Shown here piece after piece: positions 22,885-34,470 of a stretch of 64,000 nt of DNA. The translations under genes were made by a program, and so were the position numbers. Every line of letters starts with the position of its first letter. Within the stretch, counting starts at the first letter, position 1. Source of the stretch: Branchiostoma floridae (lineage: Eukaryota > Chordata > Leptocardii > Amphioxiformes > Branchiostomatidae); assembly GCF_000003815.2 (NCBI RefSeq), contig NC_049979.1, positions 31,262,271-31,326,270 of the forward strand. Reading direction: 5' to 3'. The notes under the pieces were generated by a model that searched no databases, was not told the origin of the DNA, and saw nothing but the letters and a program-made list of their open reading frames with translations.

Positions 22885-22962
22885 GGTAGAAGATTCAGGT
22901 CCAGGTCCGGTTCAGGTCCAGAGGATCAGGTCCAGGTCCGGACCTGAACCTGGACCTGATTA
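22885..22962. repeat. CAGGTCCAGGTCCGG palindromic repeat
   Basis: Repeated 'caggtccaggtccgg' units followed by their reverse complement 'ccggacctgaacctggacct' form a potential long hairpin upstream of the GPCR start. Confidence 0.8.
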
Positions 22963-23149
22963 AGTATGTGAAAACTCGTGAATAAACAATGGTCCATTTC
23001 GCAACAAGGAAATCTGTTTTGTGGAGTATAGGACTCCCACTGGCGTTATGAAATCCTACAGGGCTAACTACCTCTATACGATTGATTGTAAAACTTGGTA
23101 GAAATGACTATAAACTCTACTTAGTTCTTGTTATTTTCTTCGATGGGTA

Positions 23150-23900
23150 AGCCCCAAAATGCCTGATCACATAATTATCTTCGCCAAGAAGATAATGTTT
23201 TTGCCGACTTGGGTCTGTATGAAGGTCAACAGGATATAACTCGAGAAATTATGGATGGAACTTTTTGATTTTTTGCAGGTGTGTAGCGGTTGTCAAAAGG
23301 CATGCCTAGTCCGAAAATGGTTTACCTGGCGTTTTCCTACGGTACAGTAGCGAGCTTGGTATTTTTTCGTGTGTTTTTTCGGGAAGCATAAGTCAAAATG
23401 CAGCTGGGCGATTTCCACGATATTTGGCAGGTGTGTAGCGGTTGTGGAAAGGATTGTCATGTGCAAGAATGGTTTAGCTAGCTTTTACCTATGGTGCTGT
23501 AGCTGGCTTTGTATGTAAGTGCGTTTGTCTGTATGCAAGATAACTCGAGATGTTCTAGATGGATGCTAATGATATTTGGTTGATAGGTAGGGGACATAGA
23601 AAGGAAGGTCAAGTTCGATAATGGGCCTCCTGGTGACTTGTTTTGGTACTGCAAGTGAGCGTCAAAGTTTGCGCCTAAATTTTCCAGAAGTGCCAGGTTC
23701 ATGAATTTCAAGTGGTGGATAGCTGTTGGGACTAGGAGTAAATGGTGTAATTTTGGGACCCCTAGCAGCTTGTTTGGAACTGCAGTGGGTCTTATTGTTC
23801 GTAACTTTTTAGATGGATAACTCCTGAGGGGATTGATGGATATTCTTTGTTTTTGGTAGGTAGGTACTTTGGGTGATTATCAACATAATGAGATGCAAAT
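23150..23900 (+). repeat. Dispersed repeat with 'cttcgccaagaag' edge
   Basis: Starts at the edge motif 'cttcgccaagaagataatg'. Diverged internal units each carry 'gtgtgtagcggttgt-aaagg' and 'taactcgaga'. The inverted edge motif 'ccttcttggcgaagataag' appears at 27500-27520, and a similar body at 26090-26300. No coding capacity. Confidence 0.5.
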
Positions 23901-24239
23901 TATGTAAATCACTATCTGTTTAATATAATTACTTAGGGAAACTTAATAAACTGCAAATACTGCAGAGGCATATTGGGTTGGTACATACATGTGATTTAGA
24001 TGTAGGTCAATAGGTCGCCTACAAGGATGTAATGTGTTGAACAGTTTTACATAAACAAACAGATGTCACCTTCAGAGGTACGCTCTGATTAGAGAAATAT
24101 TGCGGACTAACATATCTGACTGCAAAGATGAGAAATGCCCCACTTTATGCCTTTGAAAGTTTGATAAAAATTGACTGTGAAGCGTAAAAACAAAGTGTGC
24201 TACAATATCGCCAAATGATACCCTATATCACTGGACTTG

Positions 24240-24400
24240 TGTGTACTGTTCACCAGTGTGGGGAGGTGGTGACCTGGTTACACCAAATTAACCCTGACTG
24301 AAGCAGCATAAGGGAAAGAACCACACATCTGGGGGAGGTGGTGGCCTGGTTACACCAAGTTAACCCTGGCTCAAGCAGCATAAGGGGGAGAATCACTCAT
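24240..24400 (+). repeat. Two-unit tandem repeat, about 77 bp
   Basis: 'gggaggtggtg-cctggttac' and 'agcagcataaggg' recur in two consecutive units. Confidence 0.75.
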
Positions 24401-25900
24401 GTGGAAGCGAATTCCGAGAGTTTCCCCGAAGAGACCAGACCTGCCCAGCCCTTTATGTCACTGGGCTGAGTTGTGATTAGAAGTGTACCACCTGTGTTAT
24501 AGAGGCAGGGTATGGTCGGGTCGTATGACTTGATTATTACATGTTACGCAGTGTAAAATATTTTAGCAGATAAGGACATGTTTGTCATGTAAAATACTTA
24601 GCAAGGTCTCCTCTAGACTGTTTCTTCCACAGTTTCAGCCGATATAATAATCAGAAAGCCCCTTGATATGTTCTATAAATGGGCACCATGTGTGCCCCAC
24701 AAGGCAAGTTGGTGTGATAGCCAGCTGTTCCCCAGGCATGCTTCAACCTTCGGGGATCTTCGTGAGGGCCTTCAACGAACAGAAACCCTCTTTTAGCGAC
24801 ATTAATTCTCGATATTCCTGAGGGCCAAGCCTTATATGGAGGAAGCAAGTGGTCGTCTGTCATGTTAGCCGAGTGCCTGTAGATTTGATTGGCGGCTCGG
24901 TGTGCCAGCGTATTGCATGTTTCAGCACTAGATTTGTCACTAAGAAGTGAGGCGGACACAAAACCTAACAAGTTTACAAAATGTTCCTCATGAAGTTACA
25001 TGTATGAGGGCCATCTAATATGTATCAATGGGTGGAGAGTTTGTGGATGTTCCCTGGGGCTGCATCAGGGATTGCCTATCATGGTGCAAGTCTGCCTGGG
25101 ATGACCTGGTTACTAAAAGGTCAACCATATTTCCTTTCACCTCCTCACCTCCTCAGTCCTGCTGTGACACTTGCTACCTCCCCAGAAAATGTGGGGAAAA
25201 TCAAAAGCCACAGTGCTGCACACTATAATGTACATACACTCACATCTAAGCTTATCTTTAGTCTTATAAAATGTACATCTATTCTAAGCACTTATGTAAA
25301 AAGTTAGCATTTGAAAAATACAAGCTACATCATGTTACCTGTAAATAAGTCCGGCAATAAGTTTAATTGTAAATAAGATCATCCTAAATAAGCATACTAA
25401 TTAACTCCAACTTTGCATAATTGACAATTTAAAATGTACATCTCTACCAAAAGTAACAATATGCAAAATATCATGTAGATCCAACGTTCCTGCAACCTAC
25501 CGACAAAAAATGAAAACCATACCATGTCCAAGTAAAAAGATACCACATACCAAATATCGTTACAATCCATCCAAAGATACTAAAGTTATGCTGACCACAA
25601 AAATGCAAAAACACAGACATACCAAAAGCTATGCCAAATGCAGGCAAAAATACACAAACAATATAAATTCACTGCATTCCAAAACAAGATACATAAGCTT
25701 CGAAAACTCACATTACAAAAGCATTTCATTAAATATCTATTTTCGAAAATTAACAACATTTCAAAAACAACAATCTTCATAAAAAAATTGTTTATTTGGC
25801 GAAGATATGTGTTCGTGGAACTCTAGTCTGTTCATTTTCTAATAGTTCCAACATCCAGTCCAACGATTTTTGTTTCAAATCCATTTTTTCTGGACCGGTC
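24401..25900. other. No recognisable gene
   Basis: An open frame at 24651-24971 (minus, 106 codons) is the only one with near-normal amino-acid composition. I recognise no family and see no splice context. Confidence 0.4.
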
Positions 25901-25920
25901 CAGTAAGAAAAACCGGTTTT

Positions 25921-25972
25921 GTAACGGTACACTGTACCGGTACCCAGCCCTACCGGTACCCAGCCCCAGTAA
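25921..25972. repeat. ACCGGTAC palindrome repeat
   Basis: 'acactgtaccggtacccagc' and a second 'taccggtacccagcccc'. A related palindrome occurs at 52690-52730. Confidence 0.6.
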
Positions 25973-26420
25973 TCATCATTACTACCGACGATTGGCTCTG
26001 ACAATTGACTGACTATTGACTGATCTGTCGAACGCTTGACGCATCTATTGACTGTATTCGTCAAGTACATTTACATTTTAGGTGCCATTTATCTGTTTGC
26101 GTGAGGGCAGGATAACTTGACTTGAGAAACTGTGTATTTGGAGTGGTGGATAGCTCTTGGAGCAAAGACTAGGTGGTGTAAGTTTAAGATCTGGCTTTTC
26201 TGGACTGCAATGGCCGATATTGTTCAAGCCTTTGAATGAAAGTAACTCAAGAAGGTGTTGAAGGATCGTCATGATTTGTGGTGTGTAGATAGCTGTAGTC
26301 ATGACTTACATATGTAGATATTAAGTATACGAATCTACTTTGTTAAATTAATGAGAAAAGTATATAAATCCACCGCATTTAATAATAGAACTTGAGCATT
26401 TGACATGTGTAACTTAGAAG

Positions 26421-26710
26421 GTTATGTTACAATTTTAAGACTTTATATCCGTGCACAAAATAAAGCGCTTAGGAACAAGCTTTCGATCAGTCCTCTGATC
26501 CTTCTCAAGTTGAAATGACCCAAAACCTAAGTCACCACCCACACATCCTGAACGGAAATGTGACGTCAGCAAAGGGTCAAAGGTGCTTGGCAGTCGGTAT
26601 CGGTTTTGGGTCTTGGGTTTTTGTTCATTTCAGAGGACTGATCGAAAGGTTGTTGGTGAGCGCCTTATTTTATGCACGGATATGAAGTCTTAAAAGTGTA
26701 ACTTAATGTT
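26421..26710. mobile_element. Inverted-repeat relic with hammerhead-like core (probable Penelope-like ends)
   Basis: Arms 26421-26495 and 26634-26710 are inverted copies ('aagactt-atatccgtgca' and 'gcacggatatgaagtctt'). On the minus strand 26510-26478 shows GAUCAG/CUGAUC arms followed by GAAAG. The preceding core CTTGAGA deviates from CUGANGA. The centre has a second, smaller inverted repeat ('gacccaaaacc'/'ggttttgggtc'). Confidence 0.5.
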
Positions 26711-26827
26711 GACTACCTGCACATATGAACTTACATTCAAACTCATGAAGTTTGATATCACTTTGCGAAAGTATGGGGTTGTGGAACTTATGTTTATTTA
26801 TAGTTCGCCCGTCTTTTGGCGCAAGTA

Positions 26828-26950
26828 TGGAGGCGATTTGATTTGATTTGATTTATTCGGATGTTTACAGAGAAATACAGCCCGGGCTACCCAACTAGCT
26901 GGAGGCTATCATTTGGGGCTAGCGCTTGTAGCTACACACTATACAAGAAG
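26828..26950 (-). mobile_element. Non-LTR retrotransposon 3' tail
   Basis: On the minus strand a GC-rich segment ends in AATAAATCAAATCAAATC, a short microsatellite tail typical of CR1/L2-like elements. Confidence 0.5.
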
Positions 26951-27567
26951 AATATAAGAATATAAACTGTTTTACGTACTATCACAAACAATGCAAGCAA
27001 TGAATAGCTTTAGATACGGAGACGGTTTGTGTTTACTTAGCAGACAAACAAGTGCACTATTTGTGATAGAAGCTATATTACCAATCTATCTAAGTAAACC
27101 TGTTGGGAATGTTTATTTCATGTTTACGCTAAGATATATACATGTGGGCAGGTCATTCAGTATGAACAGAGTCTTGGTAGTCATGTGTTTATCAAGCGAT
27201 TTCCGATGTAAAGGGTGTTGGTATAGTGTTAGTATCAAGCGTTTACACAGTATTTATTATCGGTTGATGTTCGGAGTTTGCTTCTAAAGTCCCCTTCACG
27301 CGAGAGCAAGAATCAGCCGGAACCCCGTTAGAATGAAAATTAATTCTATTCCTGGCAATTCATTGCAATTCGTAGTGTGTTCCAGAAATTCTCACTGCAT
27401 TCCAGCTATTCGTGTCCGTTCTTTTGGCTGGCCCGAAAGTTTTTAATTCCATAATAGATGCCATGGTCACAAGGGGGGTGGGGGTGGGGGTGCATTTAAC
27501 CTTCTTGGCGAAGATAAGAACCATTGACCTCTAAAATAGATTTCCTAAAAATATCAGTGATGTAGAG
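26951..27567. other. No recognisable gene
   Basis: An open frame at 26991-27287 (plus) has no recognised domain. A G-rich 'gggggtgggggtgggggtg' run lies near 27473-27491. Confidence 0.4.
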
Positions 27568-28540
27568 TTAAGCCCCGGTCACAAGAATCGTAAGCTTGAC
27601 TGCGATGGCGATTTTATGCTTGGTATAAGCGCAGTACTTCGTAAGTCGGGGAAGAATCAGAAGCAATGGTTTAAATACATAAAGTTGTGGTCACAAGAAT
27701 CGTAATGCATTGTACGATGAGGTCATAAGAGCGTACCTGCGTCAATCGCATGTGAATCATAGCAAATCGGGGAGCATCCTATGACGAAAATAGAGCTGAA
27801 ATAGATTTTGAACATGTTCAAAATTTCTCCACCGTCGTACGATTTTTATTGCCCCCATATCAGACTTCATTACTGCCATTTTTTTCTACTGATGAAGTTA
27901 AAGATTTATAAATTCTTAGCATGTGGTCATGGTTTCAGTTTCCCCTGATATTGTCGTTGTTGACGAAAAAAGAAACTATATCAGTTGCAACTGTTCACTG
28001 TAGCAACCCGAGAACAAGACCCCGTAAAAGAGCCTGTGTTCAAGACAATATTTTCCACGTGGCAGATTCAATATCACGCATAGGTGATGCATGCATTTGT
28101 TTGATGGCTACATACTCGTGGGTTCATAATTAGATCAGATCTCAGCACTCGCCTGTTTCGGGTCAGTTTACCATAACCGTAACCAAGGGGAAACTTGAAC
28201 AGAAAGGCAGGCTTATGATATAATGTTTATGATATGATTTTTGTCTGATGGTATTTTTTCTTGATAGCATATCATAAAAAAAAGCAAAATATGATTTTCG
28301 AAAAAGCCAGACTCGTAAAGACGGCAAGTAGGCCGATATAACCATACTAGTACCTGATTTGAATCTATGTTTGTAAGACTCATTTTGTTATGGTTTCTTT
28401 TGATTTGTTTTTTAGTAAAAGGCATCATAGAAAAGTATTCAATAGCAAGGTTCACTTCCGAAAATAAGAAGGTTCACATTTGATTGGTTAAAGAAGCACA
28501 AAAGTGGTCAGGCGGGCAAGTATACAAAAGTAACGGGTTC

Positions 28541-29000
28541 CGCACTGGTGTTCCAGTGCTGAATCAATGGGTCGAATCGGCCTCAGCACTGGTTCTCCAG
28601 TGCTGAAGAAACGTCAGCACTGATTTTCCAGTGCTGAACGGCCTTGTTCGAGTGCTGAAGCTCCCTCAGCACAGGAACTCCAGTGCTGAACCCAATGCGA
28701 GCACTGGATTTCCAGTGCTGAACTTCTCCGAGCACTGGTTTTCCAGTGCTGAACTGCCGTCAACACTCGGGTACCAGTGCTGAACTCGCGGCAGAGGTCA
28801 TTCAGCACTGGTTACCCAGTGCTGAAACCGCCATCAGCACTGGAACCGAGTGCTGATATACAAAAGTAACGGGTTCAGCACTGGATTTACCAGTGCTCGG
28901 GAACTTTTCAGCACTGGAAGACCAGTGTTGTAAAAACTTCAGCTCTGGGCTTCCAGTGCTGACGTTTGTAAAGCACTGGAACGTTCCAGTGCTGAACGTA
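28541..29000. repeat. Array of about 14 CAGCACTGG...CCAGTGCTG hairpins
   Basis: Each unit is a palindrome with arms TCAGCACTGG and CCAGTGCTGA around 2-4 bases, separated by 6-20 base non-repeated spacers. 'tatacaaaagtaacgggttc' occurs just before the array (28521) and again inside it (28856), with an inverted match near 30370-30384. Confidence 0.95.
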
Positions 29001-29269
29001 ATATTCGTGTACTAGTAGCATGCGTCCGTACGGCTGTCTGAGTTATTTCCTTTAGACTTAAGTATCTGTGCGCGTTATTTAATCTCCAAGCAGATCTTGC
29101 GTGGCACTAGCTTTTACTAGCTTTAGACTAGAGAGTAGACACTTGTGATATTGTTAATTGTGTATACAGTTAATGGCACTCAAGTTTCTTTTCTTTTGGT
29201 CAATTGATACCAAAATTTTAAATCAACAAATCACATATTCTATACTTGTGGCAAAGTAGTGTCTTTTTA

Positions 29270-30120
29270 GTCAGAGGTAGACAACTAACAGTTGGTCCAT
29301 CTGTGTGGTAAAGAGATCGCTTGTTTTTTTTTTTTTACAAAGAATAGGTAGTTACAGGTGGACGACACAATCTGCTTGTGCGGCAAAGTAGCATCATTTA
29401 AAAAACAATAGGTAGTCAGAGTTAGACAACTAACAGTTGGTCTAGCTATGTGGTAAAGAGATCGCTTGTTTTTTTTTTTTTACAAAGAATAGGTAGTTAC
29501 AGGTGGACGACACAATCTGCTTGTGCGGCAAAGTAGCATCATTTAAAAAACAATAGGTAGTCAGAGTTAGACAACTAACAGTTGGTCTATCTGTGTGGTA
29601 AAGAGATCGCTTGTTTTTTTTTTAAAAAGAATAGGTAGTTACAGGTGGACGACACAATCTGCTTGTGCGGCAAAGTAGCATCATTTAAAAAACAATAGGT
29701 AGTCAGAGTTAGACAACTAACAGTTGGTCTAGCTATGTGGTAAAGAGATCGCTTGTTTTTTTTTTACAAAGAATAGGTAGTTACAGGTGGACGACACAGT
29801 CTGCTTGTGCGGCAAAGTAGCATCATTTAAAAAAACAATAGGTAGTCAGAGTTAGACAACTAACAGTTGGTCTATCTGTGTGGTAAAGAGATCGCTTGTT
29901 TTTTTTTTTAAAGAATAGGTAGTTACAGGTGGACGACACAATCTGCTTGTGCGGCAAAGTAGCATCATTTAGAAAACAATAGGTAGTCAGAGTTAGACAA
30001 CTAACAGTTGGTCTAGCTATGTGGTAAAGAGATCGTTTGTTGTTGTTTTTTTACAAAGAATAGGTAGTTACAGGTGGACGACACATTCTGCTTGTGCGGC
30101 AAAGAAGCATCATTTAAAAA
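29270..30120 (+). repeat. Six-copy tandem repeat, about 145 bp
   Basis: 'agacaactaacagttggtc' recurs near 29279, 29424, 29570, 29713, 29855 and 29998. Each unit also has a 9-14 base T run and 'aggtggacgacaca'. Units are over 95% alike, with T-run length differences. Confidence 0.95.
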
Positions 30121-30164
30121 ACATTGTATAATACAGTTGTCCATTCACCAACTTTATGCATTTT

Positions 30165-30365
30165 ATACTCGGTTTCCAGTGCAGAATATTTGTCAGCACT
30201 GGATTTCCAGAGCTGAAATGTCCTCAGCACTGGAAATCCAGTGCTGATTGTAGTCTCAGCACTCGGTTTCCAGTGCTGACAGGAGGGCTTCGAGTGCTGA
30301 AGCTGCCTCAGCACTGGATTTCCAGTGCTGACGCCGGCTCAGCACTGGTGTTCCAGTGCTGACAG
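30165..30365. repeat. Second array of about six hairpin repeats
   Basis: Same TCAGCACTGG/CCAGTGCTGA palindromes as 28541-29000, with different spacers. Confidence 0.95.
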
Positions 30366-30581
30366 AGGAGACCGTTACTTTTGAATAATTGCGTCAGGCG
30401 GCTATTCAGAAGAGACACTAGTGGTTAAATCGTACGACGCTTGAAAAATTTTGAACATCATCCGATGCTCTGCGATGGCTGATTTTGATTACGATTTAGC
30501 TGCGATTCACTGCGATTTTCGTGCGACATGCGGAATATGCTATCGCAAGGACGTCGTACGATTCTTGTGACCGGGGCTTTA

Positions 30582-32020
30582 GTTGACCCGACACCTCCAA
30601 GAATTATTGCGAGCTTTCGCAAATTTTTATTAAAATTCCTGTAAGTCAGAACATGGGAAATAAGGAAATGATAGAACGTTATGATTCCTTCATTTATAAA
30701 TCAAATCAATTTGTTTTCGTATAACTTTGAAATTGCATTATATTATTGTGTTCATTATATTATTGTGTTCATCAAGCTACATGCATGGATGAAATGATAA
30801 AATACGCCCATCCTTTCTCCTGTTATCCTACCTGACATGTTCAAACAAAAGTGCCGCTATTAAATCCGCTACGATAGAATTTCTTTATCATTTATGCATA
30901 TGTTGCCCTATCAAGTATTTGCACTGCATTGTGTCATGTAAATCTATGTCTGTACTTACATAAACAAAATCATGAAATATCGGTGTTGCTCTCTTGATTT
31001 ATTCCCTTGGGATCTTTGCAAAATGACATTTGAACTAGAATAAGCTACAGAGACAGACCGTCTTATTCTTTAATTCTAAACCTTTTGTGTGATTATAGCT
31101 AAAGAAACCTGGTCGTGCCAAAGGGCTTTGATCCATGGTGTTCTGCTATGATAATCATAACTTCAGCAGTCTTACTCAAATTTAACAGTTTATAGCATCG
31201 CGGATCTTGCTGAAGAAATTGCATCATATAACCAGATTAAGATTAATGTGACAATTTAAAAACACAATATACCAGGAAACAGATATTTTCTGACCAATAT
31301 ATAGATATACATGACATGCACATACATAGGACCAGCACAGCTTCCTATTTCAAGAGAAATGAGGAGAAGATGTTGGAAAACGATTCTAAAATTTCCAAAG
31401 AATCTCTTAGATGTCAGATCGACACCTTTATGTCCCTTGCCATCAATAGCGGTCAACCCAAAAGGGAAGGGTCGGCAGCTTTTTGAGCACATTATAGTAA
31501 AATGATTCTTCTTATGATTAGCAGGAATAAAGGATGACAGCAGCAAATGTTGTGCCGAAAATTTTTTATCAATGTTTTCCGACTTGAAAATATCCAATTT
31601 GGGCATTATTTTATATGTATATGATTTGAATGGTTTATTTTGAAAAATATGGCGGCCACAGTGGAATACACCGTGGCATTACAATAAAGCATACCAATAA
31701 ACACAAATACTTATTCACAATTTGATAAAACATTTTAAAAAACTGAAAAAACTGCAAATTTTCCCTCTACAAAACTTAGGAAGGTTGAAGGTACAAAACT
31801 CAGTTGGTATCCTTGTAGCTGAATGGATGTTTTTCACCCCACACAGTTAGTTTGCTTCAGACTGGAAGAGATGGTCGCTAGACGTCAGAATATACAGACT
31901 CCGATTGAAACCCCAAATAAACTGGGGTGTACTGTGCCCCCTTGGTGGGGGCTTCACTCCCCATCTTGTTAAAATTTTCCAGTTATCGAAGTGAATCTTT
32001 TACCTAAACTCTAGATCCTG
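30582..32020. other. No recognisable gene
   Basis: AT-rich. The open frame at 31256-31606 (minus) has no known domain. Near 31895-31975 there are short inverted repeats such as 'gtgcccccttggtgggggc'. Confidence 0.45.
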
Positions 32021-32022
32021 GG

Positions 32023-32330
32023 TTATTGGGTTCGACTCCTTTTATGAAGACAGTGGAAGACGAAAGATCCCACCTTTTCTATTATTATGTGTGGGTTTTG
32101 GGATGATAAAAGGAGAACTGTTTTCTTTTTGTCAGTGAATGTGAGGAGGTTTGGGTGGAATTTGATGGCCTCTTTGAACAGCTCTTTTCTTTCGTGATTA
32201 TAGAAAGAGTAGTTTGACATGAAATATGTTTCGTCTTCAACCACGTTTGACGTACATAGTTTGCACAATATAAGTACTGCTTATGCGATATTTTATGTCT
32301 TTCTTGCCATGGCAACAACATTTATGAATA
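32023..32330 (-). pseudogene. Retrotransposon C-terminal zinc-motif fragment
   Basis: Encodes 'CKLCTSNVVEDETYFMSNYS' followed by 'FYNHERKELF'. This is the CxxC-VEDExHF-C-Y-R pattern found at the C terminus of many non-LTR and related retroelement polyproteins. The second cysteine region is degenerate (N-Y-S for C-x-x). The upstream part changes frame near 32270. No reverse transcriptase is visible nearby. Confidence 0.6.
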
Positions 32331-32339
32331 CAATTGATA

Positions 32340-33560
32340 CCAGTACGACAATTTATTTACATGAGAGATAAACAATGGGTAGGCTTACCTTGTATATTGC
32401 TGATCACGATGCAACAGGCAAACGGACTACTTTAAATGTAGGCAATTCCCGTCTCTTTGCCGCGGCCTGCATCTGTACACAGTCGATATAACCGCCCTTC
32501 TGATTGGTTCACCAGCTTCGCGTCAGTATATATCATTACACTGAGCAACCAATCGATCACGCCAAAACGTTGCACATCTAACTGGAAGCGTTGTTTGAAG
32601 CTATCTAACTATTTCTTGAGGTCCACGCTAAATACTTCTGGGGAAAAAAGAATTTTGGGACATCTGATTTCTGGCTGGTTGAAACCTCTGGTAAGCGACG
32701 ACAGGAAACCACTATTTGAATATGAATTATATTCATTAGTTGTGTATTGATATAGCGAATTATAGAGGACTGTGCGTGACATATGCCATTGTAACCATAG
32801 CATTATGTACGTAAGAGGAACCTCTTTGATGACAGCAGAATATGAAAACGCCTTTTGAAATACCCTCGCGGTAAGGCCTAGCGAAACAAAGTGTCTCCGA
32901 TTACGGTCCAGAAAAAGATACGATTGGTCAGTAGGGATCATCTTTTCTTTTCTTTTTATCCCGAACAGATACTGCACAGCAATGTAAAACTGACAGGCAT
33001 TGGGCACTGGTCATTTTAACATCATATGATAAAAATACAAATCTAAAAATTAATATACTAGTACGTTGTGCAAGTACGTCGACAAACTAAAGAAAGAAGC
33101 ACTATGCTTACCAAGTATTCTTTCATCAACTGTTCAAATCCTTATTCTTAGTGCAAATTACAGGACGTCTGTTTTTAATTTCATCACTCAGATGTCAGAA
33201 ACTGTTTGTTTTTTCTTGCTAGCCGTTAACTCAAAGAAAAGCTACGGTCCGCAGGTTTTGGTGGTGTTGGTCAGGTTATCCGAAACACACTTTCTTGGGC
33301 TTCACGACTAGATTGAATGATGCTGATTTCAAGATCCTGCTTCAGAATACGTCTCTAATTGGTCCATTTTTTGATTATCCGGGAGCTGATTGCAGCATTG
33401 TTCCCTTGCGAAGGCAAAAGTGGTAATTATTTTGCTGAATACGTAAGTTAATATGTCATCGTGAGGCAAGCTGTATCAACACAGTGATGCATTGCTCTGC
33501 GTAGGCGGACATGTGAACATGATAGCAGTACTAGTATACGGAAAATATCGTCATGTGTAC
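32340..33560. other. No recognisable gene
   Basis: Open frames at 32457-32750 and 32609-33007 overlap on opposite strands and show no family signature. Confidence 0.4.
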
Positions 33561-33566
33561 CAGTAA

Positions 33567-34109
33567 GGCCACAGCAAGTAAATTTTATGGATGACATCAG
33601 CGCGCGCATTAATTTTCGCCTGATTTAAGAAAAAAAAAACAAGAAGTTTTTCTTCTGCAGGGGTGGTCAACATGACGATAAAGTACCAAAATGAGCAAAT
33701 ATGTTATGTTGTAGCCTAATAACTGTACTTGTAGAAGTGACAATTGCGAGGTACCCAGGACTGTAGTTGTAGAAATGAATCTTATTGGATAGTTGTAAAA
33801 GTGACACCAATAATATGGAAGCCATGAGTGTGGTTACCAACTTTGTTGGTGATGCCAGTCCACCACACACTAGTGTCACTTTTACCACACCAGTACATGT
33901 CTTGAATACAGGAATTAATGCCTTGTTGGCACTGATACCATGTTTTGCCCCTTTAATTCTTGTTACAACATTCATCACAACATTATGGTGCCTATTTTTA
34001 AAAATGTAGCCATCTTGTTTTTTTCACCCATCTTGTTTCTTTTTCGCCCTATCGCACTATTTTTGCAGTCTGCAGAGGATGTCATCCATAAAATTTACTT
34101 GCTGTGGCC
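33567..34109. mobile_element. 543-bp PIF/Harbinger-type MITE
   Basis: Terminal inverted repeats GGCCACAGCAAGTAAATTTT, about 32 bases in all, flanked by TAA at 33564-33566 and 34110-34112. A second copy is at 52828-53277. Internal sequence carries several '(g/a)tagttgtaaaagtgacac' inverted repeats and no transposase. Confidence 0.92.
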
Positions 34110-34114
34110 TAAGA

Positions 34115-34470
34115 GAGATTTGTGTTTTGTTTCTAATATTCATAAACAGCGCTCAAATCTCTTTAATCTTTACTGTGGGTAGGAAAGGTCATAAGAAAGT
34201 GGAATTCATCTTCTGTATTTTCATGACATGTGGGACACAGTCTCTGAGTGGCCTTTTTTCATTTTCTGTGCACTAATTCTCAGTTTTGTAATGGTGTGTA
34301 TAAATGGTTCATTACGGATTGATGTGAGATATTCTTCCACACCAAAGTGCTTTTTGATGTTGAATAGGTTGGAAGTTTGCTGGTGCTTTCAAGTTGTTCC
34401 CTCCAGCTAGACAGAAGAGTGTCCTTCAGACGCTCTTTGAACATGTTTTCAAAATGATTGGCATTAACAG
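34115..34470 (-). pseudogene. Retrotransposon C-terminal fragment with frameshifts
   Basis: Minus-strand frames read in order: 'FKERLKDTLLSSWREQLEST', then after a shift 'KKHFGVEEYLTSIRNEPFIH' and 'TITKLRISAQKMKKG', then after another shift 'QRLCPTCHENTEDEFHFLM'. This is a typical C-terminal region with a CPxC-EDEFHFL motif. The MITE at 33567-34109 abuts it and may have inserted into it. Confidence 0.75.

Larger units (their letters stand above)
27571..30578. mobile_element. 3-kb TTA-flanked transposon (PIF/Harbinger-type, non-autonomous)
   Basis: Terminal inverted repeats begin AGCCCCGGTCACAAGAATCG (27571) and end as the exact inverse at 30578. TTA duplications are at 27568-27570 and 30579-30581. 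A partial internal copy of the terminus is at 27687-27704. No transposase frame is present. The interior consists of two arrays of hairpin repeats (28541-29000, 30165-30365) around a six-copy 145-bp tandem repeat (29270-30120). Confidence 0.85.

Noticed and set aside
24651-24971. 106-codon minus ORF as a gene
   Set aside because: Composition is protein-like, but I can identify neither a domain nor flanking exons; it may be a retroelement scrap.
28541-30365. CRISPR array
   Set aside because: Repeats are perfect palindromes, spacers are 6-20 bases and irregular, no cas genes, and the genome is eukaryotic.
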